A stretch of DNA of 64,000 nt. Source: Hydractinia symbiolongicarpus (taxonomy: Eukaryota > Cnidaria > Hydrozoa > Anthoathecata > Hydractiniidae). Positions within the stretch are counted from its first letter, which is position 1. Every line of letters begins with the position of its first letter. Under the pieces are notes generated by a model, which did not search any database, was not told the origin of the DNA, and saw only the letters and a program-made list of their open reading frames with translations. Where the stretch lies: assembly GCF_029227915.1 (NCBI RefSeq), contig NC_079878.1, forward strand, positions 13,640,001 to 13,704,000, given 5' to 3'. The translations under genes and the position numbers were made by a program. Shown here piece after piece: positions 30,621 through 45,439 of the stretch.

Positions 30621-33600
30621 TTATATTTCATCAAGATGGCTGTTAAAACGAACATCCGAGTGGCGGGGATTTTCGTCGTGATTTTGTCGCTCCCTGTGTC
30701 GTCTTGATCGTTCCAGATTTTGTCGGTGGTATTCTGAACCTATTTAAAAATAAACAAAGGTTAGCACAACAAAGCGGGAAATAAATAGGCGTGTTGTTTA
30801 CAAAGTTCTATACACGCACGCGCACCCAAGACGGCAAAAAGGACAAAAGGCGGTCCTTACCACAAGAAAACAAAAGGCTCATAGACACTGATCTTTATCA
30901 ACTGTTTTTTAGATCATGTTTTACTAACTTCATCATAAGCTTTTTTTTAACTTATATCCCACCTGCAAAAATGCCAGCGCGTCGACATTGTTCTTGACGC
31001 AAAATCAAAATAACATATAGAATACAATCAGTAATTTTTCGAATTTCATCACACAAAAAAATTCGATCAGGAAAACATTTGAGCGTTCGAATTTCTCAAA
31101 CTTTCTTAAAAACATAGAGCATGCGAATAGTAATAATTGATTCTTCTGATTAATAGTCCATCCCCGATCAGGTTTAAAAATTTAAATAATTTTTCTAATG
31201 TGCGCATGATATTGACAAACTTTCCTTATCTCGACCTTTTTCACCAGTCCCGTGAAAGGTCGAGGTAACGAGCGTCGACTGTAGAACAATAATTTTCGCC
31301 GTTAAGTAAAAATGCTTTTCTCTGTTTTACTGATCCGTTAATTGTGCAAGGTAAGCCACCTACTATTTAAAGCTCTCGGTTCACGTCGATTATGATGAAT
31401 TCTGTCTGCCCCTGCTTGATGCATGGTCGAACGGGCCTTGCTTCTCCACTCTTGATGAAAACTATCTTTCTCATCTATTTAAAAAAACAAATATGTCACC
31501 ACAAAACACCGTTTAACACAAACCCCATGTTTACGTAGCTTAAACATCTGAAAAATACACCGCAACTAAATCATTTTAAAAGTACACATTTCGCTTTCTT
31601 ATCCTTCTTATTCCTGTCTTATCTCTAGTACTAATTTATAGCACAAGGATAGCTGAAGCTTTCTGGAATCTTATACATTGGTTATTTAAACATGAAGTTG
31701 CAAACTTACCTTCATCCATGTTGAGATAATCGTGTTTTTCTTCTCTTTCGTTTGTTCTTCGATTAACGCTCCTCTCAACAACATGGCCACGATCATCTAG
31801 AGAAATGGTTCTTCTTGCTTTACTAGTGTATTTACATTGATGCAAATTAAAAATAATTCCTTCATATGCATCAGCAGCAGACACTTTCATAGATTTTTTT
31901 TTGGATTTTTTTTCTTTTTGCATGAGGATTAATTTGTAGAGCATTTTAACCCTTAGCTCGCAAAACACGTAGATATACGGCAAAAATTGGGCGAAAACAA
32001 CAATTTGACAGTAAGAGCACCATAACTCCTGAGGAGTAGGTTGTGATCACTTTTTACTTCATGTTTTCCTCAGTCGCCAATGGTAACTTCAATTTTGGAA
32101 AGCAAATTATTATTTTTTTTGAGAGGAGGGGTGTCAAAAAGGGTCTTCTAAAAAACGCCGGCGCATTTTGATCAAAATTTAAACTAATTTGCGAATATAA
32201 ACATTAGGGAAAAAAAGAAACTTACATATGTGGTGCCCAATAGCCAATTTATTCAAACCAGTTTGAGAGTTTCTCTCACTGCGTCGGGTTTGTCTCACTC
32301 CATTTGGTCCTTGCGTAGTTTCTGATGCAGCTTCGTAGTATTTAGGTTCTCCATTTCCATTACTTGAATATGAAATAACTCGAGACGAAGAGAATGAATG
32401 GGCAGAAGGATTGTTTGACATTTCAGACTAAGAAAAAAAGTTCAGGCAAAATGAACAAGGCAACAAATACAATTTAAAATGGTGTGAATTTACCTCTTTT
32501 TTTAGGAGAATTTGAAGTATATTTTTCATCATGGGCTAATCTCTTGTGGTCTAGACAACGCAAATCGTTTTGTAGGCTAGCCTTTAGTCAAATTGATATA
32601 TTCTTTCTGGATATTAATTACAAAATGTTAATATACATATATACTTTTTAGCAGCTTACAACAGGATGTTTGATAGTAATGCCTGATTGATGTGAGCGGA
32701 GAGGATGAGTTTAAATTATTTTCTCAGTTTGTGTGGCAGTTTCAAGTATAAGCACCCAGGTTGTTAAATAATTTTGTATAAAAAAAGGACTCAAGACTAC
32801 ACGATTGCAGGATACTATTAATTTCACAAAAAAAAACATAAAAACATATTTTAATTTTTATTTGATATTCCACGTTTTGAAATTAATTAGATTGCTTATA
32901 TTAATAATAAACAAGAAACAGAAATAAACCCACAATGGCAGCCAATATATTTCTAACATAATTTCACTTGAAAATAAATTACACTCATATTTTTTTTATT
33001 ATTTATAACCACAAGAAGTGGCAGGTGGGGATCTTAATGATACTAATTAATTATTATCGCATCATGAAATTGAAACAAAACATTATTGCAGTGATTTCTA
33101 GAAATGATTTTCCATAAAAATATTAATTAGCATATTGAAACTAACATTAATTTAATTACATAATTTGAAAATAAAAGCTAATTGGATATGTTTTAGGCTT
33201 ATACCGTTTTTCAGTCAGCCAACCTAGGAGTACTTTACTAACTTACAGTCTATTTCTGACTGCAAGAACCTCCTAAGTAACATTGGTTTTCACTTGAGTA
33301 AGTACTACACATAATTAAAAATTACAAGAGTGAAATCACACACTTCAAGGTATTTCTTGTTTCAACCCTTATATATAGTTAAATTTTCCTAATTTACAAA
33401 AAAAAGTTAAAAAACCTACAAATGATCAAATAGAAAATAAAATAAAAAACAATGTGCTCACCATCATTGTCTGCATATTTCCAAACATGTTTCCAGAAAA
33501 CATGTTTCCACCAAAAGGTGTTAGTTCGTTAGACCTGCGATTAGGGAGTCTACTACCGCCAATCATCATCTGAGGCATACCGAATGAAGAACGAAACTCT

Positions 33601-35527
33601 GACATCATTCTGTCCATATTGTGAAAGTCGGACATAATGTCATTGTTGCTAAAAATTAAATAATTTCCCACTATATATTTTTGCTGACCCACAAAATCTG
33701 ATCTTAAGCTTGGTGCTTTATTTTTTACACTATTTTTAGCCTAATTTGTTTTTATTTTGTTCTTAACGATAAGAAAACAACTTTAGAATTAAGTCTTATT
33801 TTGTTCTTTTTTTCTCAAAGCTCTCTGCAATTTGTGTTTTTATACAAGAAATTTTGAGGTTTTCTAACAATTAAGTCTGTGGGATCTTACGACTAGACTA
33901 CAGTTTCCCTATTTTTGCTGACATTTTGAAAAAACATAGAAATGACGAATAAAAAGCTGGTGATTTAACATTTACAACTCATTTATACCCAAATTATTTC
34001 TAAAATGAGCCTTCTGAAATATTTCACTCAACACCGCATCAAATTTTACATTTTTACACTCTATTTTGATACAATACTGAACAATTGCAACTCCTCTCCA
34101 ACTCTGTACATGCTTTACAGGCATTGTTCTAGGGCTGTGTGGGAAGAGGGTGCTGATAAGTTGTAAACGCCCGCATTATATAAGGGTGAGTTCAGGCAAC
34201 TTTTCGAATTAAATTGGCAGCTGTCATTCAAAACCGCCCGCACTTTCCCGAACTCGCCCGGAACATTCCGGAAATGCAATTCCTTGTAACATACCATGTG
34301 GACAATAAATTGGAAGATGGCGCTTAAAGATAAAGGAGTTAATAAAGTTTATATATAAGTTATTTACCAAGTAAATCTTGTTATAAACTATCAAAAACAG
34401 TTGTTTTAAGAACTAATTAAAATAATATACTATGATACCACATAGTATATTATTTTAATTTTCATAGTTTTTTGAATCATTAGTGTCTTTTTCGGGCATT
34501 GTTTGGGTCTATGCTGGGTTTTTCCAGCAAATAATTAATTTTTTTCAAAACGCCGAACTCACCCGAACACACCCGCACTTTTTACCGCGTATGCGGCTTT
34601 TCGGCACCCTCGTTGTGTGGGCCTTGCTTTTATTTCTTTACTTGGCGAGCAAGACAATGTAAAACAAAGAAAATGGTAGCTTCGCAGAGTGAACCTGATA
34701 AAGAAGTTATGATGTCTTTAATTATCACATCATTGTAACTGATTGGCATAAAAGATACCTTCCTTGTCTTGCGTGCCCCACACACTAGAGCAGATAGATG
34801 TGTTGGGCCGTCATCAAAAATATGTTGTGTTTGCGTCCAGCGACCGACTCACTTTTGGTAATAAAACCCCGAGTCGGTAAGTTGGAAAAAGACCGGGAAA
34901 ACATTTTGAGAAATATTTTTTAAAAAGAAAATTTTTTTCGCCAGAACTAATTTATGCAAAATTGACAAATAGCAAAAATTAATTTCGGTAAAAATTAATT
35001 CCTTTAGGGCACTCCTGTGGCTACTGACAGTTTACAGGGCGCCAAAAAATGGTCTACAAACGATGTCGAGTGGTGCTATACTGACTTGGCCCTAGGAACG
35101 AATTTCCTTGCTCAACCTAAAAAAACCGGGAAAAAATACGCCCGACCGCCTGACCGACTCATTTTTGCGTGGTCTTCAGGACATGAACACAACATATTTT
35201 TGATGGCGGCTTTGTGTGGAACAAGGTTATTTAAAACAACCTTTAAAGTTACTGTGGAAAGTTTATCATTTCTTGAACATGATAGTTTAGCAGGCTTTAG
35301 GCCTTTAAAGTGTAACACAAATACGAAAGGCACCCAAAGGTGCAGAAGCTAAAAATGGATAATGAAATAAAAAATTTTCCACTTGGTATTTAGCTATCCG
35401 TGGTTCAAAAACGACGGTAAATGAGAGAAACGTAGCCAAAAAATCCAGTAAACAAAAAGGGTTAATATTAAAAAAAGAGTTACCTAAAGAATGGATCGTC
35501 TCGAAAGATAGAGCTTCCAAACATCAT
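30621..35527 (-). CDS. Mlf: Myeloid leukemia factor (MLF1/MLF2 family), complete, 6 exons
   Basis: MLF proteins are small nucleo-cytoplasmic adaptors that bind 14-3-3, chromatin and chaperone partners and influence cell-cycle exit and haematopoietic-type differentiation. Exons in transcript order: 35527-35484, 33648-33462, 32427-32226, 31796-31710, 31474-31364, 30739-30621; 249 residues, close to human MLF2 (248). The N-terminus MFGSSIFRDDPFF fits the family start, followed by a Met/Gly-rich stretch. The core PSAHSFSSSRVISYS, then LNKLAIGHHI and YDRGHVVERS, matches the MLF domain, with the DYLNMDE and EKDSFHQEW motifs after it. The tail is Arg/His-rich. The exon 5 donor is read as AAT A|GTAGGT because only this keeps the last exon open to the stop TAA at 30621. 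Intron 1 (1.8 kb) contains two inverted-repeat elements. Confidence 0.94.
34144..34613. mobile_element. hAT-like non-autonomous element, 470 bp, with 8-bp target duplication
   Basis: Flanked by perfect 8-bp direct repeats TGTGTGGG (34136-34143 and 34614-34621). The ends AAGAGGGTGCTGA and TCGGCACCCTCGT are inverse copies, and similarity continues to GGGTGAGTTC / GAACTCACCC inside. No transposase. Located in Mlf intron 1. An 8-bp duplication and AGGGTG-type ends fit the hAT superfamily. Sister copy at 49668-50081. Confidence 0.85.
34415..34460. repeat. Perfect 20-bp palindromic hairpin, 6-nt loop
   Basis: Arms 34415-34434 and 34441-34460 are exact inverse copies (AATTAAAATAATATACTATG) around loop ATACCA. 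It lies inside the hAT-like element; it could be part of that element or a nested insertion remnant. Confidence 0.9.
34808..35209. mobile_element. Inverted-repeat element, 402 bp, in Mlf intron 1
   Basis: The 24-bp ends CCGTCATCAAAAATATG... and its inverse ...CATATTTTTGATGGCGG differ at one base; GACCGACTC also recurs near both ends. Interior without coding capacity. No clean target duplication was found. Confidence 0.75.
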
Positions 35528-36239
35528 TAACGATGAAAAGTTAAATAACTGCCAGCTATTTGTAGGGTTTTAAAGTTACAAAACGAAAGTATAGTGCAGC
35601 TGCTAAAACTAGACGGTGAAACGAATTTTCTCGAATTTGTTTATGACATCAAATTGTGGTTCCTAGTACCACTGCACGAAAATTAAATAGGTGACAGACA
35701 GGCACGTGAATGTGCCCGTCTTGGCATGTTAGAACAGCTTCGTCACCAGGGACTTAGGATGTTTAGTCGCAAAAAATCTGCTTTCATACTTTTTTTCATT
35801 CTTTCTTGTTACCATAGTCCATATTATTAAACTCTTACTAAGATTTAATCGGAAATCCTTTTTCCGTAATCTACGACACAACCTCTAACTTCTTCCCCAG
35901 TGATTTTCGGGTTTTTACATCGGCAGGCACACAGAACATACACCAGGAGAACACCGGAAGTTTTTTGGGTTCTCTCCAAATCAAAAAAAGCTAGCCATGG
36001 GGGCAAAGTTGCGAAGGTTCTTGTCTTTCGCAGAATTAAATTTCGCGACTTCGGTAATTTCTCTTCTTTTCGCAAAAGTAGTAGTAATAGTAGCAACTTT
36101 TATTTAAAACACGTTGAAGCAGATTACATCAGTAAGTTTATTTAAAACTAAATGTAAATCAAGTCCAACAAAAAAACGTAAATAAATAAAATTTGCTTAG
36201 TTTATAAAATAAATTAAAATCCAATAAATGAATATTTTG

Positions 36240-37085
36240 TAAAATTCCTATAACGACGTAGCGCACTTTTTAGAGTCTGAGAAAGATTGTTCCGAACCAG
36301 ACGAGACTTGGCTGAATATTAAATCATTTAACACGGTAATATATCTTGATGATGGGAGATACACTCCTTCATAAATTCAGGATTGGGGCCGTTTAAGGAC
36401 TTAAATACTTCAGTCATGGAAATACGTAGGCTTTTCTGATGGATAGGTATTGCTGTATTAACATTAGGAAGATCCTCATAAGAAGCTGAAAATGTCGTCT
36501 AGACAGTACGCAGTGCTCTGCAACAAGTAGATGCTAGGACCTCCTGAGTAGATGTGACAAGACTATTGACATCTTTGCTAAACAACATTCTAATTAATGG
36601 GTTAAAGCATAAGATAATATACGAATTGTTAATCAATTCAGCTTTAGCTAAATCAGGATACTGTCGTATTTGTACGAGCTTGTTTGACCTTTTACAAATA
36701 TCAAGAGCATACGGTTGGAAATTTCATTTTTTATCAATAATTAAACCGAACAGCCTTAGAAATAGAAACAATATCTACATGTATATTTTTTCTATCCCAA
36801 ATCTCAAGAAAAATTAACTAAGGTTTAACTGGATTTACCGCCATCTTGTTACTTCTAAACCAATGCACAATAAAGGAATGTCAGAGTTTAGCTAAAGAAG
36901 AACGTTTTCAATGGTTGAACCTCATGTGACATTGGGTTATCGTCCGCAAATTACAGAAGATCTTGTTTTATAAATACATTGAATAATATAGGTGCGAGAA
37001 TGTAGCCTTGAGGAACACCTATAAAATTCTCAACCAATTGACCTTTCCTGAATGTCCTAATTATGTTAAACTCAAATAAAGAGTC
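36240..37085 (-). pseudogene. Decayed LINE reverse transcriptase (CR1/Jockey-like)
   Basis: On the minus strand the RT signature GVPQG (37019-37005), followed by PILFN, and the catalytic-site motif FADDN (36950-36936) are recognisable. They are followed by several in-frame stops and weak similarity to the thumb region (remnants of DKKMKF and a C-terminal FNY block). The product is a dead non-LTR retrotransposon; order and spacing of the motifs are the only basis for the call. Confidence 0.75.
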
Positions 37086-37198
37086 ATATTGAAGAAGAAC
37101 TACTTTGTTCATCACTAACATACTGCCAAGCAGCGAGCGGGATTCGATCCGCGGTCCCCAGAACTGGGAGCCGCAGACGAACCCACTACACCACGTGC
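37082..37198 (-). mobile_element. tRNA-derived SINE copy
   Basis: Read on the minus strand, the unit begins GCACGTGGTGTAGTGG (a good Pol III A box) and has GGATCGAATCC (B box) about 50 nt later, then a non-tRNA tail running to 37082. The acceptor ends do not pair, so it is a SINE head rather than a functional tRNA. Confidence 0.75.
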
Positions 37199-37317
37199 GG
37201 CAATATGTTAGTGATAAACTCAGATAGTTTATCCGGATGGTGTGTATACATATGAATCCCGCTCGCTGCTTGGCAGTATGTTAGTGATGAACAAAGTAGT
37301 TCTTCTTCAATATGACT
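37082..37317. repeat. Perfect 64-bp inverted repeat formed by two head-to-head SINE units
   Basis: Arms 37082-37145 and 37254-37317 are exact inverse copies. The spacer holds the tRNA-like head, an extra copy of ATATGTTAGTGATAAACT and a small hairpin GATAAACT/AGTTTATC (37212-37232). The right unit has lost the stretch between A and B boxes. Confidence 0.92.
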
Positions 37318-38721
37318 TACACGCATTATACTCGCCCGTCATGATCAGAGGTCTGATCATGGTGAACCATTCTCTGTGGAGAATGAAATACGGATGTGCT
37401 ATGATAAATATTCACCTATATCAAATAAAGAGGTCGATACTAAAAATGATTCTTATCCCTAAGTTCCTCAGCAAAAGGTAGAACAAATTACCTAATTTCA
37501 TAAATATTTCTGTTCGTTAAGTGCCTTAATTGCGAATTGAAAGTTACGGTCAAACCCCTTATATAGCCGAGCTTTCTAAGAATAGCCTCGTTTTTAAAAT
37601 AATAAATTTCTTCAAATCTAAATAAAATCCAACCAGAATATTATATTGCTCTAAAAACTTCAATTTTTTCATGATAATTTGATATTCTATCGAAATATCC
37701 TTATTTGAAGAGCACAGAACCATTATAAAATTTTGGATGACGTCATAATTATTATAATTTTAAATTCGGGAAAGGTGTATTAGTAATAGACGAGTTAACA
37801 CAAACTTTCTTTTCTATCTGAAAGGTAACTATGCAAAAACTTCAAACTTTGATATCCCATAGGCAGCAAATTTTGCAATCAAAGGATTACGAGGGAAACA
37901 ATCGTAAGCTTTTGACATGTTCATTAGCACTGTTCTTTTTTTGAGAGTTAGCTAAGCATTTTTACCAGATTTGAATGAAGTCAACTAAAACCATCAATCT
38001 TTGTAATTTAATAGGCAATGTAAAACACAAGCTGTTCAAATTTCTTATGGAGTTTAAAATTCTTTAAAGAGCAAATTTAGCCCTTTCATGATGGCAGAAT
38101 AAAATTTTTAATTTGCACTGTTTTCGATTGACTTAGTTTTTGGATTGAGATTAGAGACTTCACAAATTCTTATAAAATTCGAGATTTAGGATTTTTTTAA
38201 AACTTTCTTTTGATATTCTAAAGAAAAAAATAGATATATAGAAAGTCTATAATTGATAATAAGAAAAATTACCTAGTGGAATATCAATCTATTCTTAAAA
38301 AGCCTTATTACTGCGAGTATTTAGCCTCCTTCGTTCTAGCAATCTTTTCTGAACTATCTTCATTTTGATGCGCGTAGGTTGTGTTTTAGCCATTTACGGT
38401 ATCTCTTTTGTGTCTATGCGGCCAGTGTGCTTTCTTTTTCCGACTAACCGCCGTTGCACATTTCGAAATTTTATCTATAAAACGACTTTTTGTTTGTATT
38501 ATCCGCACCTTTGTTCCTCTCAACCACAGTTGTTCCTTTATTGTTTATACGTCTGTTCATCCTACTTTTCATGTGTAGCGGGCCACCGCAAAATTGGTTG
38601 TAATCATTGTTTACCGCACCGAGTGAAAACATCGCTTTGTACACGTAAGAACTATTTACAAAACCATATTTATACATAAATATAATTTCTGTAATAACGG
38701 TCATTTTGTGTAAATGAATTA

Positions 38722-43095
<4,374 letters not shown>

Positions 43096-43156
43096 GAATT
43101 AAAATTATCACTAAAATTAACAAATTTGAAGAATTATTTAACCCATTGCATCAAAA

Positions 43157-43400
43157 CACTTTTTATCATCATCCTAATCATTGTATAATCCTCATTCTCA
43201 GCTTAACATCTATTTTCCATTCCAAAGAATTGAATGAACAGGGTATTTAATGACCTTCTTCTAATCTAATCTTGAAATGTTAATTCTGAACTCAAAATTG
43301 CCTGGTTCAAGTTTTTATTAGTCTTTATTAGTCTACTCCAAGTCTGAATACACTTTCCCGCCCAAGTATTCTTTATGGTCACCTATATAATTGTGATGCA
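43157..43400 (-). mobile_element. Strongly diverged copy of the LINE 3' tail
   Basis: Plus-strand order ATCATCATCC, CTCAGCTTAACATCTATTTT, AGGGTATTTAATGACC, TTCTAATCTAATCTT parallels the tail at 2938-3030 (TCATCATC, CTCGACTTAACGTCCGTTTT, GGGGTATATCAATGACCC, ATCCAATCTGATCT). No coding capacity. Confidence 0.6.
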
Positions 43401-43563
43401 TATTTTACAAAAAATTTGTACTAACATATTAAAAATTGTTAAAATTTAAATCAAGATTCCCAAACCTGCAAGATTTTTTAGGTGCAAACAAAATGTTGTT
43501 GCAGTAAAAAATGTTGCTTGAGCCCATGACCATCGACATGTTGCCATCTACACTTTTGCTGCA

Positions 43564-43611
43564 AAAAAATGTTGCAAAAATTCCTGCTGCAGAGTTTTTG
43601 CAACATTTTTT
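43564..43611. repeat. Perfect 17-bp inverted repeat
   Basis: Arms 43564-43580 (AAAAAATGTTGCAAAAA) and 43595-43611 are exact inverse copies with a 14-nt loop. Related TGTTGCA words recur within 150 bp upstream. Confidence 0.8.
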
Positions 43612-43979
43612 GTAACTTTGCATGTTTTATGTGTTTGCAACAAAATTTACTTGACCAATATTATTTCTGCATCATTATAGCTTTGACAATGCAGAAAAAA
43701 CTTGGACAACTAACAGACAGTCTCCAAAAAGCAGATTTGCAAAGTGCACCAACCTGATTGACAATAAAACCTCCCGGTGAAAAAAAACTAAAAATTTTTT
43801 AGTTGTATTTCAATGTGTCTGTATGTGTTTTTTTAAATTTTATGGCGATGTTTCCTGATGTATCTATAATAAAAAAAACCATTACACTCAGAATTTTAAT
43901 GGCCTGGCCTGAACAATAATACAAAACAATTTTTTTAAGTCATGCCATGCCTTTCAAATGGTTAAGCCCACTGAAAAAC

Positions 43980-44735
43980 ACACACTGCTGGTCATGTCCA
44001 TGATGCCAAACCAATCATGATTAATAATCTGTAGTGATTTATGTGGATCATTCCCACCAGAAGAAAATTTGTTAGTATGTGTCAATTATTACATCTGAAG
44101 GTCGAATTATTACATCAAGTTGATTCTGCCACAATTATATATCAAAAAATGTAAAAACTATTCTGTGGATGTTGTCCTTCAAACAAGCTTGCTAAAGATA
44201 ATGTCCCACAAATAACAAGTTATTATTTTAAGCACCAGATTGTTGAATTTAAAATCAGGCATCAAAGAGTAACACCATATCACCCACAACCCAATGGCGA
44301 GGAAAAGCAGTTCAACCGCTCTCTCAAGAAAGCCATTTAAACCACCATTGTGGATGGTTGTAATGGAAAGAAAGCTTTGGAGAACTTTTTTCTGTCATAT
44401 AGAGCTACACTATACTCCACATCCAGAATTTCACCAGCTGGCCATTGTTTAGCAGGAAAAAACAAGACAAGCTGCGAAACAAAAGCGTTCCAACACTACT
44501 CAACAGTCACCCACATCAAATTACTCGACCACACAGGTGCGCCAAGGCAAAGAGGTTGTAGTAGGTTATGCTGTTCAGCTGCAAAGAGATCATAAAATGA
44601 TGCACAATAATGGTCACTACCAACCGCTTTATGACTACAAAGTTCAGGAATCCTCCTTGGACTTCATTGATCTTGGGAACAGTGACATATTCAAAGCTGC
44701 CACACCGAACCCTTTGGTTTTTGAAGATTGACAAT
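43980..44735 (+). pseudogene. Broken Ty3/gypsy retrotransposon integrase fragment
   Basis: Across shifting plus-strand frames one can follow an integrase core of a gypsy-type pol: a region like GENLLVxVxYY near 44060, then RVTPYHPQPNGE and FNRSLKKAI near 44265-44335, followed by a stop and FFLSYRATLYSTSRISPAG in the 44350 frame and a degraded C-terminal part to ~44735. Several stops and frame changes; no LTRs or RT recognised. Non-functional relic. Confidence 0.78.
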
Positions 44736-45439
44736 ATTAGCGATGCAATAATTTTATATGATGAAGATGATGGTGTTACATAAAGGATACATAACTCCCA
44801 AGCCCTACCAAATTAACTGTTGCAGAATACGATGGCCAGGCCAATCTTCTGACAGTGACAAATCTTAAGACTGGACTGCCCAATCTATGGACGTACATGT
44901 CCAATCTTAGAACAACTGTGAAAAACAAAGAGAACAATGAAAATTTTGGCAAATCGAAAGGCCAAAAAATTATACGATGTAAACTATGCACCATATTAGC
45001 TAGCTGGCTAAACTTCTCATCCAATGAAGTTACCAGCTACAATCCCAGTCAATAAACATTTGCAGAAAGCTACAAAAAGTACAGTATAATCCTTTCCTAC
45101 TTCCCTTCTCCCCCATTATCAATGTTTGGAAACGTGTTAGCACGACGTTTAAACATTGATACTGGGGAAAAATCTTAAAATTTGGCTACTACAAACTGTA
45201 TATAAATGCTAAATGTATAATAAGTGCTAGCTACAGCTAGCTAGCTACGACTTTTACTGTGTCCAAAATTCAAATATGACGTATTGTTGCGTAATACACC
45301 GAAATGCATTGGGTGCGCATTTAGCAGGAGTTCGCGGAAAAAGCCTGCTGGAGGCACACGCACGTGTTTTTGAGATTTTGTATACCGTTGAAGTTTTCAA
45401 CTAAAATAAAACCTTTCGAACTGTAATCATCGTTCAATA

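Larger units (their letters stand above)
35528..38721. other. Interval between Mlf and Ube2t
   Basis: Contains the Mlf promoter region, a decayed LINE reverse transcriptase, a tRNA-derived SINE/inverted repeat and about 1.4 kb of AT-rich DNA (37320-38720) with no recognisable feature. Confidence 0.6.
43096..45439. other. Divergent intergenic region between Ube2t and the C48 gene
   Basis: About 2.3 kb between two divergently transcribed starts, so both promoters should be here. It is occupied by a diverged LINE tail, a 17-bp palindrome and a broken gypsy integrase, leaving roughly 400 bp near each start for promoters. Confidence 0.6.

Noticed and set aside
37125-37198. Functional tRNA gene
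   Set aside because: Promoter boxes are good but acceptor and anticodon arms do not pair; it is the head of a SINE.
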